A DNA stretch of 64,000 nt from CAIKMD01 sp035552195 (lineage in GTDB: Bacteria; Pseudomonadota; Alphaproteobacteria; ATCC43930; CGMCC-115725). How positions within the stretch are numbered: the first letter of the stretch is position 1; every line of letters starts with the position of its first letter. The translations under genes were made by a program, and so were the position numbers. The DNA lies in assembly GCA_035552195.1 (NCBI GenBank), contig DASZLU010000168.1:37624-101623 (forward strand), in the 5' to 3' direction. The notes under the pieces are model-generated. The model did not search any database. It saw only the letters and a program-made list of their open reading frames with translations, and was not told the DNA's origin. Below, piece by piece: positions 16,688 through 24,915 of the stretch.

Positions 16688-17392
16688 TTATTCCGCTGCC
16701 TTTCGCGGTTGCTTGTCGAGCGCAGCGACGACTTCGTCGAGATGCATCACGTCGACATATTTATGGTGCAGGTCGAAGAGATTGACTTTGTGCGACAGGA
16801 CCACGCGATCGAAGCAGCATTCCTCGACCAGGACGACATGATAGCCGGCGGAATACGCATCGACCGCCGAGGCGCGCACGCAGCCCGAGGTGGTCTCGCC
16901 GCACATGATGACGGTGTGGACGCCGAGCTGCGTCAGATGTGCCAGCAGCGGCGTGCCGTAGAAGATGCTGGCCCGCTGCTTGGTGATGACGACCTCGCCC
17001 GGAAGCGGCTTGAATTCCGGCCGAATGTCATAGCCCGATGGGTCATCGCCGCCGCGCCGCCGCTTGGTCGCTTTGACGAAGCCCGGTTTGCTCTCCGGTC
17101 GCGTATCGCCGGTCGAATAGAAGACCGGTAATCCCGCCGCTCTGGCGGCAGCGAACAATCGCTGCGTCGGCGGTATCGCTTTCCAGGCATGCTCGCCGCA
17201 AGTCATCGGATGTTGGCCGATCAACTCGCGCACCGGCTTGTTGCCGCCGCGATAGACCCCTTCGTAGAGATCGATCGCGACCAGCGCCGCCGGCGCACCG
17301 ACATAGGTTTCGCGCGTGAACGGCCCGTAGATCGCGAGATCGTCGGCCGGAATCACGTCCTGCCAGCAATGGTCCTCGAATTTATCGACCAT
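16688..17392 (-). CDS. Isochorismatase-family cysteine hydrolase
   Basis: A 234-residue hydrolase of the isochorismatase-like fold. The expected catalytic set can be seen: Asp in LVAIDLYEGVY, Lys in VVITKQRASIFYGT, and the nucleophile Cys in MCGETTSGCVRASAVDA, which has the family's cis-peptide and Cys motif. Members include isochorismatases, N-carbamoylsarcosine amidase, nicotinamidase and ureidoacrylate hydrolase (RutB). The paired ATGs at 17395/17392 follow GGGAGGAA; spacing favours 17392. Pairing with a PuuE-like gene and an importer suggests a ureide or cyclic-amide substrate, which is inference. Confidence 0.88.
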   Translation of the reverse strand: MVDKFEDHCWQDVIPADDLAIYGPFTRETYVGAPAALVAIDLYEGVYRGGNKPVRELIGQHPMTCGEHAWKAIPPTQRLFAAARAAGLPVFYSTGDTRPESKPGFVKATKRRRGGDDPSGYDIRPEFKPLPGEVVITKQRASIFYGTPLLAHLTQLGVHTVIMCGETTSGCVRASAVDAYSAGYHVVLVEECCFDRVVLSHKVNLFDLHHKYVDVMHLDEVVAALDKQPRKAAE

Positions 17393-17527
17393 CATTTCCT
17401 CCCTGAGTGGCCTTTTTGTCGCCGATTTGCGGCTGCATGGCAAGCGATCCGCTGCCCACGCGTTGGCGCGCGTTCCGCTACAATGGCGCCGACCAAAAAG
17501 TGCCAATCAACACCCTGGAGATGCGCC

Positions 17528-18292
17528 TTGAAGAACGAAACCCGCCCGTCCGCTGCCTCCCGCGCCGTGATCCGCAAGCTCGACGAAGCGGTCGACGATT
17601 TCGTGCGCCGCGCGCGCTTCTTCCGCGAGCCCCTCACCCGCGGTCGCGCGCAGATGTTCGTGCTGCAGCATCGGCAGAACACGCGGCAGCGTAATTCGGT
17701 GCTGAAGCTGCGCGTCGCGACCAATTGCCCGGATTGGGAGACGCGGATGCGCATCATCGGCGCCTGCAGCGAGGAAGTGATCGCCGATCACGAACACGGC
17801 GGCGGACGGCCGCATTGGGCGATCCTCGAAGATCTCGGCGCGCGTATCGGGCTCAGCCGTACAACCATGCGTAAGGCACCGCTCCTCGCCTCGACGCAGC
17901 TTTGCTGGCTTGCCTGGGAGGCGCTGATGTCGAACCGGCACTGGCTCGAAGGGTTGATCGCCAATACCTGCGCCGAGCGCACGAATATTCCCGGCTACGG
18001 CACCGGCTTGATCCACCGGCGCGGCTGGTTCGGCTTGGAGCGCGAGCGCTGGGGCCGGTTGTTCAAGCTCAGCAACGACGAGCTCGATTTCTTCGAGCTG
18101 CACGAGGAAGCCGATATCGTCCATTCCAATCTCGGCTGGCAAACCATCGCGCGCTATGCCGGCGACCTCGGCTTGACCGACGCCGTCGTCAAAGCCTGCG
18201 AACTCAATCTGATGGTGTGGGAGCGCTATCTCGACGGCATTGCCGACGGCGGCGACGCGCTCGACCGCCGCCGCGAGCCGGTTTACGTGTGA
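17528..18292 (+). CDS. PqqC/TenA-like (heme-oxygenase-fold, iron-containing redox enzyme family) protein
   Basis: A 254-residue all-helical protein. CSEEVIADHEHGGGRPHWAI carries the Glu and His expected of one helix, and the later ELHEEADIVHSNLGWQTIARY segment supplies Glu, Asp and His. These are candidate ligands of the diiron heme-oxygenase-like oxidase/TenA superfamily. The start is TTG at 17528, because CTGGAG lies 7 bases upstream; the frame extending back to 17189 overlaps the divergent isochorismatase gene. It is divergent from the hydrolase/importer cluster and may act on the same compound. TenA-type thiaminase, or an amino-acid-derived radical or oxidase chemistry, are both possible. 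Confidence 0.75.
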   Translation: MKNETRPSAASRAVIRKLDEAVDDFVRRARFFREPLTRGRAQMFVLQHRQNTRQRNSVLKLRVATNCPDWETRMRIIGACSEEVIADHEHGGGRPHWAILEDLGARIGLSRTTMRKAPLLASTQLCWLAWEALMSNRHWLEGLIANTCAERTNIPGYGTGLIHRRGWFGLERERWGRLFKLSNDELDFFELHEEADIVHSNLGWQTIARYAGDLGLTDAVVKACELNLMVWERYLDGIADGGDALDRRREPVYV

Positions 18293-18498
18293 GTGTGAGG
18301 CTTCTCGGCCTCGTCCGCCTTGGCGATCAGCGCCGCGGCGATCTCGCGCGCATCGGTTGGCTTCATTTGCAGGATGACGGTCGCGTCCTCGCCCGGCAGA
18401 TCGACGCGCAACATCACGTCGTGCTCATGCGAGACCGCGAAAGCCAGGAGATCGGGCGTGATCTTGGTACGGGTAAGATGGGGGCCTTCATGCGGCAT
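18283..18498 (-). CDS. Small hypothetical protein
   Basis: A 71-residue protein with a beta-strand-like middle (LLAFAVSHEHDVMLRVDLPG, then ATVILQMKPTDA), a C-terminal helix EIAAALIAKADEAEK and a His/Thr tail. Its end overlaps the convergent PqqC-like gene by 10 bases. It follows the DUF1444 gene by 18 bases on the same strand and so may be the last gene of that transcript. A GAGGA lies about 13 bases upstream of the ATG, which is rather far. Family not recognised. Confidence 0.55.
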   Translation of the reverse strand: MPHEGPHLTRTKITPDLLAFAVSHEHDVMLRVDLPGEDATVILQMKPTDAREIAAALIAKADEAEKPHTHT

Positions 18499-18516
18499 GA
18501 GCTATTCCGTCCTCAG

Positions 18517-19392
18517 TTAGTCGTTGAATTCTTCGAATCCGGTGGGAGCCCAGCGAAAAATCTTTGTCGAAATCATCCGCCGCGCATCAGTCGCAACTTT
18601 TAGCGTTGCGGCGCGCAAACGCGCAATTTCAGCGGCGCTTTTGCTGTGCAGATAGAGAACAGCGTCCGAACCCGGAGCAGAAACAAGCAAAGGCGTCCTA
18701 CCTTTACCGACGATCGTCTGCCAGCTGTCCGGAAAAAGCAAACGGCTGGACTCATAAGGATCGTCCGCGACCAGACCGACCTTGCCGAAGAAATTGGGCC
18801 GGCCTGTTTCCTCGATCGGGCGGAGCGCCTTTCGCGTATTCTCTTTGCATAGGCTGAGCGCCTCGTCGCGTGTGAGGCCCGCGTCTTCGAACTCTTTCGC
18901 ATTGGGAAATTCGATGGATTTCGGGAGGTCCTCAACGCAGATCATCCAAAGCCCGGCCATAAAAGGCGCAACGACCGGCTCGCGTTTCTGCGCATTGCGC
19001 ATTTCATCGACGTAGCCTGCCGGCCTCACGACCATTCGCAGCGTATGGCGATCGAGCGGTCCGATACCGTGCGCATCGGTTGACGCGATTTGGTCGACCC
19101 AGTTCGCGACAAAGAAGTCGCATCGATCGGGCGCCTTTTGGCATTGAGCGTAGACCGTCTGCAGATAAGCCTGATGCTTACCCGCTTGGGGTACGTCGAT
19201 GGCCAGATAAAGCGGAGCCGAGATGTTCACCTTCGCGCCGGGGAGCGCTTTCTCGAACGCATGGGCGACATAGATCGTGAAAGCATCGGGATCGCTCGGA
19301 ACCTGCTCCGCGCTGGCACCCCGAATAATCCCGGCACACGCCAGGATAGCTGCGATCCCAAAACCAAACGCAAATCTCCGCCCTGCGAACAT
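18517..19392 (-). CDS. DUF1444-like exported protein
   Basis: A 291-residue protein. A Sec signal peptide ends GASAE near residue 29. The mature part looks like the DUF1444/YtpQ family: DPDAFTIYVAHAFEKALPGAK at the start, then LRMVVRPAGYVDEM, MAGLWMICVEDLPKSIEF, and the GLTRDEALSLCKENTRKAL helix. YtpQ-type proteins are cytosolic and uncharacterised; an exported version is unusual. TAGGAGG precedes the ATG. It starts 10 bases after the nicotinate phosphoribosyltransferase gene stops, so the two are probably cotranscribed. The DNA is somewhat less GC-rich than nearby genes. Confidence 0.7.
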   Translation of the reverse strand: MFAGRRFAFGFGIAAILACAGIIRGASAEQVPSDPDAFTIYVAHAFEKALPGAKVNISAPLYLAIDVPQAGKHQAYLQTVYAQCQKAPDRCDFFVANWVDQIASTDAHGIGPLDRHTLRMVVRPAGYVDEMRNAQKREPVVAPFMAGLWMICVEDLPKSIEFPNAKEFEDAGLTRDEALSLCKENTRKALRPIEETGRPNFFGKVGLVADDPYESSRLLFPDSWQTIVGKGRTPLLVSAPGSDAVLYLHSKSAAEIARLRAATLKVATDARRMISTKIFRWAPTGFEEFND

Positions 19393-19402
19393 GCTTCGCC
19401 TC

Positions 19403-20530
19403 CTAGCCCTCGCGTTTCTTCAGCAGGAATTCGCGGCCGAGCTTCACCATCGGCTGGCCATCATAAGCGATGATGTCGGCGGTCGCGTAAGTTTCGCTCC
19501 AGAGGTCGGGCAAGTAGGAGCCGGTGCCGACGACGTCGATCGGCGCGTGCGCCACGGCCATCATGCGGCATTTCTCGATGTTGAAGCCCGAGCTGGCGAC
19601 GATCTTCACCGCATTGAAGCCGGCGCTGTCGAGCGCCTCGCGCAGCGACCAGATCGATGCCGCCGAAACGCCGGTGCCGACGAGATGGCGCAGCTCCCCC
19701 TCGCTGCGATATTGCCTTATGGCGTCGGGCGCGCGGCGCTCGAGCACGGCGTACGAAGTTTGCAGGTCGAGACCCTCGGCGTAGCGCCCGCCATGCGTGT
19801 CGAGGCGGAAGGACAGCCTGCCCGACGCCGCAAGATCGGGAAAACGTCGGCAAACCTCCAACGCGTCGCTGGTCTCGTGGCCGAAATAATCGCTCAGCAC
19901 CGTCATCGGCTCGTTGGGATAGGTCTCGCGATACATCTCAGCCGCGCGCAAGGTGGAGCCGGCATAGCCGATGAGCGCATGCGGCATCGTGCCGAGGCCT
20001 TTCGCCTGGCCGAAATAATGCGCCGTCGCGTGGGTCGCGTTGCCGACGAAGCCGACCGCGCCGGCATCGCGCTTCGCGGCCTCCGAGCCGACCGAGGCGG
20101 CGTAGGCCATCATGTCGGCCATCTCCGCGCCAGCGCAGTGCCGCGCATCCATCGCCAGAAAGGCGACGCGCGGTAATTCGCGGCACATCGCATAGGCGTT
20201 GTAGGCGGCGACGCAGGCAGGGCCGAGCTTCTGGAGATAGAGCGTCTCGAGATCGACGAGCTGCGCGAGCGAGCCGGTCAAATACGCGAGCGGCTCGCCG
20301 GCGCCGACCAGCGCACCTTCCGGATAATTAAGCTGGATGTCGATCTTTGTCTTCCGCGCTTTCGCGGCGGTTGCGATAAAGTCGACCATGATCTTCGGCG
20401 TCGAGATCACCGGCCGGCGCAGAAAGAGTGCGTAGGTCGCTTCACGGTCGCCGAAGCGGCGTACGATTTCCTGCGTGCGCAGAAAATAGACATCTGTCTG
20501 CTGGGCGACATTGTCGGGTTTCGTCGACAT
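19403..20530 (-). CDS. Nicotinate phosphoribosyltransferase family protein
   Basis: A 375-residue enzyme of the NAPRTase family, which makes nicotinate mononucleotide from nicotinate and PRPP for NAD salvage. The QTDVYFLRTQEIV start, GEPLAYLTGSLAQLVDLETLYL, the GTMPHALIGYAG motif and LDTHGGRYAEG are characteristic. VKIVASSGFNIEK and VVGTGSYLPD cover the phosphate-binding C-terminal part. It is shorter than enterobacterial PncB and resembles the compact archaeal-type form. The ATG at 20530 is chosen over an upstream TTG. It is divergent from the histidine kinase, with about 70 bases between them. Confidence 0.87.
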   Translation of the reverse strand: MSTKPDNVAQQTDVYFLRTQEIVRRFGDREATYALFLRRPVISTPKIMVDFIATAAKARKTKIDIQLNYPEGALVGAGEPLAYLTGSLAQLVDLETLYLQKLGPACVAAYNAYAMCRELPRVAFLAMDARHCAGAEMADMMAYAASVGSEAAKRDAGAVGFVGNATHATAHYFGQAKGLGTMPHALIGYAGSTLRAAEMYRETYPNEPMTVLSDYFGHETSDALEVCRRFPDLAASGRLSFRLDTHGGRYAEGLDLQTSYAVLERRAPDAIRQYRSEGELRHLVGTGVSAASIWSLREALDSAGFNAVKIVASSGFNIEKCRMMAVAHAPIDVVGTGSYLPDLWSETYATADIIAYDGQPMVKLGREFLLKKREG

Positions 20531-20601
20531 CGCCAACGAGCTTAGCGCCGGGAAGCGAAAAGCGCCTAGCCGATCGTGACGGCGGAAAAGTGCCCGCTAT
20601 A

Positions 20602-22125
20602 ATGCTTCGCTGCACCGTCAAACAGACAATGCCGATTTCCCGATTATCCGTTATCCGCATCACGATCGCGAGCATCCTGGTCGGGCTCGTGGCGCTGCTG
20701 GCGATCGTCGGCGTCAATCTCTGGCTGGTGCACCGGGCGGCGGTGTTTGCCGACAGGCTCAACGCGGCCCGCGGGCTGCGCAGCGCGGTCGTCGATACGC
20801 GCGACCTTCTGATCAATGCCGAGACCGGTCAGCGCGGCTTCCTGGTGACCGGCGATGTCAATTATCTCGGCCCGTTTGACGCCGCGCGCAAGGGACTTCC
20901 GGATCAGCTCGCCCGTTTGCGCGGCCTCACTGCCAACGACGACCGGCTCCATCACGAATGGCTGAGGCTCGCCGGACTGGCAAACGACAAGCTCACCGAG
21001 CTAGAACAAACCATCGATTTGTGGCAAGCCGGGCAACACGACGCCGCGCTGGCCGTGGTCAACACCAATCTCGGCAAGAGCTTGATGGACCAAGCCCGCG
21101 ACGTGATCGCGGCGATGCAGGATCAGATCGAGGCGACGATCCAGCAAGCCATCGTCGATCAGAACGACGCCATCGCTGATCTCGAATGGGTGACGCTGAT
21201 CGGCGCCGCTGTGATCCTGATCGTGGTCGGCGGCTCGGTCAGAACGGTGATCACCTACACCCGGCAGCTCGTCGCGGCGCAGCGCGAGGTGACCGCGCTC
21301 AATGTCGGTCTCGAAGAACGGGTGAAGCAGCGTACCTCCGATCTCGGTCGCGCGAATGAAGAGATCCAGCGTTTCGCCTATATCGTAACCCACGATCTGC
21401 GCGCGCCGCTGGTCAATATCATGGGCTTCACCGCCGAGCTCGATGCCTGTCTGGCCGCGATCAAGACCTATATTGCGAACCAGCTGGACGACACGAACGA
21501 AGCTCAGCAAGCCAAAACCGCAGCGCTCAAGGACCTGCCCGAGGCGATCACTTTCATCCGCTCGTCGACCACCAAGATGGACGGGTTGATCAACGCGATC
21601 CTCAAATTGTCGCGCGAAGGCCGGCGCGTCTTGCGGCCAGAGCCGATCGAGCTCGACGGCCTCCTCAAGAACGCAGCCGACGGCATCCAACATCGGGTCA
21701 CCGAGGCCGGCGGTAAGGTCGAGATCGACACGAAAGTCCCGCGGCTCGTCTCCGACCGCCTCGCGCTCGAGCAGATTTTCGGCAATCTCCTCGACAACGC
21801 GGTCAAGTATCGCGATCGCGATCGGCCGCTTAATATCAGCATCCACGCCGCCGAGGACCGCGGCCACCGCATCGTCGTCGAGGTCAAGGACAATGGCCGC
21901 GGTATTGCCAAACAGGATCACGAGCGCGTTTTTGAAATATTCCGCCGCTCCGGCGCGCCGGATCAGCCGGGCGAAGGTATCGGCCTCGCCCACGTCAGGA
22001 CGATGGTCCGCAACCTCGGCGGCGATATCACATTGCAATCCGAGGTCGCACAGGGCACGACCATGAGAGTCGATCTGCCCCGCGATCTTCGTACCGTTCT
22101 CGCAACCCAAGCCCAAGGTGCCTAA
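20602..22125 (+). CDS. CHASE3-type membrane histidine kinase
   Basis: A 507-residue sensor kinase. One membrane segment near residues 19-40 is followed by a CHASE3-like periplasmic domain (VVDTRDLLINAETGQRGFLV is its signature) and a second segment near residues 200-220. A coiled linker leads to the HisKA domain with the phospho-acceptor H264 in IVTHDLRAPLVN. The ATPase domain shows the N box NLLDNAVKYRDRD, G1 DNGRGIAKQD and G2 GEGIGLAHVRTM. Two in-frame ATGs (20602, 20629) are possible starts; neither has a strong ribosome site. Its 3' end overlaps the next response regulator by 8 bases. Confidence 0.9.
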   Translation: MLRCTVKQTMPISRLSVIRITIASILVGLVALLAIVGVNLWLVHRAAVFADRLNAARGLRSAVVDTRDLLINAETGQRGFLVTGDVNYLGPFDAARKGLPDQLARLRGLTANDDRLHHEWLRLAGLANDKLTELEQTIDLWQAGQHDAALAVVNTNLGKSLMDQARDVIAAMQDQIEATIQQAIVDQNDAIADLEWVTLIGAAVILIVVGGSVRTVITYTRQLVAAQREVTALNVGLEERVKQRTSDLGRANEEIQRFAYIVTHDLRAPLVNIMGFTAELDACLAAIKTYIANQLDDTNEAQQAKTAALKDLPEAITFIRSSTTKMDGLINAILKLSREGRRVLRPEPIELDGLLKNAADGIQHRVTEAGGKVEIDTKVPRLVSDRLALEQIFGNLLDNAVKYRDRDRPLNISIHAAEDRGHRIVVEVKDNGRGIAKQDHERVFEIFRRSGAPDQPGEGIGLAHVRTMVRNLGGDITLQSEVAQGTTMRVDLPRDLRTVLATQAQGA

Positions 22126-22570
22126 ATTGCCACAAGCGAGACCCGTCAGCATCGTCATGGTCGAGGATGACGAGGGCCATGCCCTGCTCATCGAGAAGAA
22201 CATCCGCCGCGCCGGCGTGAACAACGAAATCATACCGTTCACCAATGGAACGGCCGCGCTCAAGTATCTTCTTGGCGACGATGGCTCGGGCAACGTCAGT
22301 GCCGGGCGGCATCAACTGATCCTGCTCGACCTCAACCTGCCCGACATGACGGGCATCGATATCCTCGAAAAACTGAAAGCCAATCAGCACACCAAGCGCG
22401 CGCCCATCGTCGTGCTGACGACCACCGACGACAGCCGCGAGATCCAGCGTTGCTACGATCTCGGCGCCAACGTCTACATCACCAAACCGGTGAACTACGA
22501 CGCTTTCGCGAACGCGATCCGCCAGCTCGGCCTCTTCTTTTCCGTCATGCAGGTGCCGGAGGCGACCTGA
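22118..22570 (+). CDS. Single-domain response regulator
   Basis: A 150-residue stand-alone receiver. The acidic pair is in IVMVEDDEGHALL, the phospho-acceptor is D71 in LILLDLNLPDMTG, the switch threonines are in VVLTTTDD and the conserved lysine is in YITKPVNYDAF. This Rcp1-like type, with the longer loop after beta-2, usually pairs with phytochrome-like or CHASE-type kinases. GTG at 22118 overlaps the kinase stop by 8 bases, implying coupling. It has no output domain, so it probably relays phosphate, perhaps to or from the next gene product. Confidence 0.92.
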   Translation: MPKLPQARPVSIVMVEDDEGHALLIEKNIRRAGVNNEIIPFTNGTAALKYLLGDDGSGNVSAGRHQLILLDLNLPDMTGIDILEKLKANQHTKRAPIVVLTTTDDSREIQRCYDLGANVYITKPVNYDAFANAIRQLGLFFSVMQVPEAT

Positions 22571-22575
22571 ACACG

Positions 22576-23616
22576 ATGCCGAACGACCGCGGCCACATTC
22601 TCCATATCGACGACGACCCGGCGCTGGCGAACCTCGTCGCACGCGCGCTCGGCCGCCGCGGCTATGCGGTCGCGCACGCCGGCTCGAGCGAGATCGGGCT
22701 GGAGCGGCTCGCGCACGACGACGCGTTCGATGCGATCGTGCTCGATCACTTCCTCCCGACCGGCACCGGCCTCGATTTTCTGACCGCGACGCGTTCCCTG
22801 CCCCACCGGCCGCCGGTCGTCTACGTGACCGGCGCCGACGATGCCGCCGTCGCGGTCGCCGCACTTAAGGCGGGGGCCGGCGACTACGTGATCAAGACGG
22901 TCGGTGAGGAGTTCTTCGAGTTGCTCGCGAGTGCGGTCGATCAGGCGATCGAGACGGCGCGGCTGCAATACGCACGCGATCGTGCCGAGATAGAAGTGCG
23001 CGAGGCGCGCGATCGCGCCGAGATCCTGCTGCACGAGGTGAACCACCGCGTCGCCAACAGCCTCTCGCTGGTCGCGGCCTTGGTGACGATGCAAGCGAAG
23101 GCCGTTGACGATCCCGCCGCTCGCTCTGCTCTCGAGCAGACGCATACACGCATCGCGGCCATCGCCGGCGTTCATCGTTGTCTCTACACCTCGGACGATG
23201 TGCGCTCGGTCGAGATATCCGACTATCTGACCAATCTGCTGCGCGATCTCGAAACGACCTTGATGAAGGAAGGTCACTCCGCGAATGCCCGCATCCAGGC
23301 CGAGCAAGTCGAACTCGGCACCGACAAAGCCGTCTCGCTTGGCATGATCGTCACCGAGTTGGTGACCAATGCCTTCAAATACGCCTACCCGAACAATCAG
23401 GGCGGCGAGATCCGCGTCCGCCTGCAAAAGACCAACGCCGACCGCATGAAGCTGACGGTGCAGGACGACGGCGTCGGCTGGAACGGGGTCGGCCCGATCC
23501 AAGGCACCGGCATGGGCACGCGCATCATCAACGCCCTCGCCAAGAATCTCGGCTCCGCGGTGACCTATGCCAGCGGCCGCCCCGGCTGCGAGGCAACCCT
23601 CGAATTCGCGCTTTAG
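22576..23616 (+). CDS. Receiver plus HisKA_2/HWE-type histidine kinase
   Basis: A 346-residue hybrid with the receiver first. D57 in AIVLDHFLPTGTG is the phospho-acceptor, and YVIKTVGEEF carries the lysine, with Thr in place of the usual Pro. A short coiled linker leads to a HisKA_2-type dimerisation segment, LLHEVNHRVANSLSLVAALV, with H157 the likely phospho-histidine. The ATPase part has VTELVTNAFKYAYPNNQGG and QDDGVGW. The protein is soluble. It lies 5 bases after the single-domain regulator, so the three genes form one signalling operon. Such HWE kinases often control general stress responses in alphaproteobacteria, but no PhyR/NepR is nearby. Confidence 0.88.
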   Translation: MPNDRGHILHIDDDPALANLVARALGRRGYAVAHAGSSEIGLERLAHDDAFDAIVLDHFLPTGTGLDFLTATRSLPHRPPVVYVTGADDAAVAVAALKAGAGDYVIKTVGEEFFELLASAVDQAIETARLQYARDRAEIEVREARDRAEILLHEVNHRVANSLSLVAALVTMQAKAVDDPAARSALEQTHTRIAAIAGVHRCLYTSDDVRSVEISDYLTNLLRDLETTLMKEGHSANARIQAEQVELGTDKAVSLGMIVTELVTNAFKYAYPNNQGGEIRVRLQKTNADRMKLTVQDDGVGWNGVGPIQGTGMGTRIINALAKNLGSAVTYASGRPGCEATLEFAL

Positions 23617-23829
23617 GCTTTTCCGGAAAGACTGCCGAAAATCACCCGCTGCGCGATTGATTCTTAACGGAATTTATCACGCGAAATCGCGACAAGCTTG
23701 GACCAAGTCAATTTAGGTCCAATTCGCTGCGTACCGTTTACGATTTCCGAGCGCTTTCACCATCATTTAACGCCCAACGCGTAATGGTGGTGTCATCGGC
23801 AGTGTCGCCGAAGAATTAGGAGCGTGCCC
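23617..23829. other. Intergenic region after signalling operon
   Basis: About 210 bases, noticeably more AT-rich than the flanking genes. It should contain the promoter of the TPR lipoprotein gene. I see no strong hairpin terminator, RNA gene or coding frame. Confidence 0.4.
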
Positions 23830-24915
23830 GTGAACACCCCGGCCTCAAATGCGCTGCCCTCGATTGAGCCGAAAAGATTGATGCGAACGCTCGCAAAATC
23901 CGTCGCGGTTGTCGCGCTGTGCGGCGCGATGGGCGGCTGTGCGGCCCTGCCCGCCATCGAGGCCGGCGCGGCGATTCTCGGCAGCATTCCGTCGATTGCC
24001 TCACTTCCCGACAAGATCACGAATTTCTTCAAGGACCCGTCCGACGCGCAGCCTCGATCGGCCGAGGCTTCGGCCCCACCGAAGATCGTCACCGAGGCCG
24101 ATTTCCTGCGCGGCGGCGATTCGGTTAGCGCGCGCGGCGATTTCGTCACCGCCGCGTGGTTCTACAGCAAGGCGGCCAACGCCAATCCCAATTCGCTGCA
24201 GGCACGCATGCGCCTCGCCAATGCGCAGATGGCGCTGAAGGACGACGGCAGCGCCTATGCAAATTACCAAGCGGCGCTGATCCTGTCGCCGAACGACGCC
24301 GATGCGTCAATGCGGCTCGGCGAGATCGAGCTGGCACGCGGCGATGCGAAAGCGGCACTCGATCATTTTGCCGCCGCCATGCATGCGCGGCAGAGCGATC
24401 CCAAGCTCTACAACCTCATGGGCGTCGCCTTCACCATGCAAGCCAAATACACCATGGCGCGGCAGAGCTTCGAAGTTGGGTTGAAGCTGAAGCCGGATTA
24501 CGCGTCGCTACAGAACAATTATGGCATGATGCAACTGCAATCGGGCGACTACAAAGCGGCGGTCGCGACCTTCACGAAGCTCGTGCAATCGCCTTACGCC
24601 AATGATCGCTATCGCACCAACCGCGCCCTCGCCGAGATCGCGATGGGCGACGTCGATGCCGCGCTGCTCGATGCGCCCGGCGCGGACGAGGCGACGCTGC
24701 GCCGGACGCTGGCACGCTATCAGCCGAAGAGCGAGCCGATCCAGATGGCCTCTGCCACCAGCATCCAAATGGATGTGACGCCGCGTGGACGCGAGACCGA
24801 GCCGACCCCGGCGGCGCTTCAGCAAGCGCTGGTCGCGCCGACCCTCATCCCCGAGAAGCTGCCGGCCAAGGTCACGAAGAGCTTCTACGACCAGCTGCCG
24901 ACGCAGCCGAACTAG
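23830..24915 (+). CDS. TPR-repeat lipoprotein, TadD-like
   Basis: A 361-residue protein with a lipoprotein signal (SVAVVALCGAMGGCAAL, lipid cysteine in GGC). TPR helices then run from about residue 90 to 260, for example ADASMRLGEIELARGDAKAA and KLYNLMGVAFTMQAKYTMAR. The architecture resembles TadD pilotin-like proteins of Tad/Flp pilus systems, but no other tad genes are in the window. GTG at 23830 has AGGAG at good spacing; GTG at 23824 is too close to it, and an ATG at 23881 is a third option. It converges with the MBL hydrolase gene, overlapping by four bases. Confidence 0.8.
   Translation: MNTPASNALPSIEPKRLMRTLAKSVAVVALCGAMGGCAALPAIEAGAAILGSIPSIASLPDKITNFFKDPSDAQPRSAEASAPPKIVTEADFLRGGDSVSARGDFVTAAWFYSKAANANPNSLQARMRLANAQMALKDDGSAYANYQAALILSPNDADASMRLGEIELARGDAKAALDHFAAAMHARQSDPKLYNLMGVAFTMQAKYTMARQSFEVGLKLKPDYASLQNNYGMMQLQSGDYKAAVATFTKLVQSPYANDRYRTNRALAEIAMGDVDAALLDAPGADEATLRRTLARYQPKSEPIQMASATSIQMDVTPRGRETEPTPAALQQALVAPTLIPEKLPAKVTKSFYDQLPTQPN

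Noticed and set aside
21001..22293. 430-codon minus-strand frame opposite the kinase
   Set aside because: Shadow of the CHASE3 kinase and response-regulator genes, whose motifs are intact on the plus strand.
23830..24915. TPR lipoprotein as part of a Tad pilus locus
   Set aside because: The protein is TadD-like, but no TadA ATPase, TadB/C, RcpA or pilin gene is present, so a pilus locus cannot be claimed.
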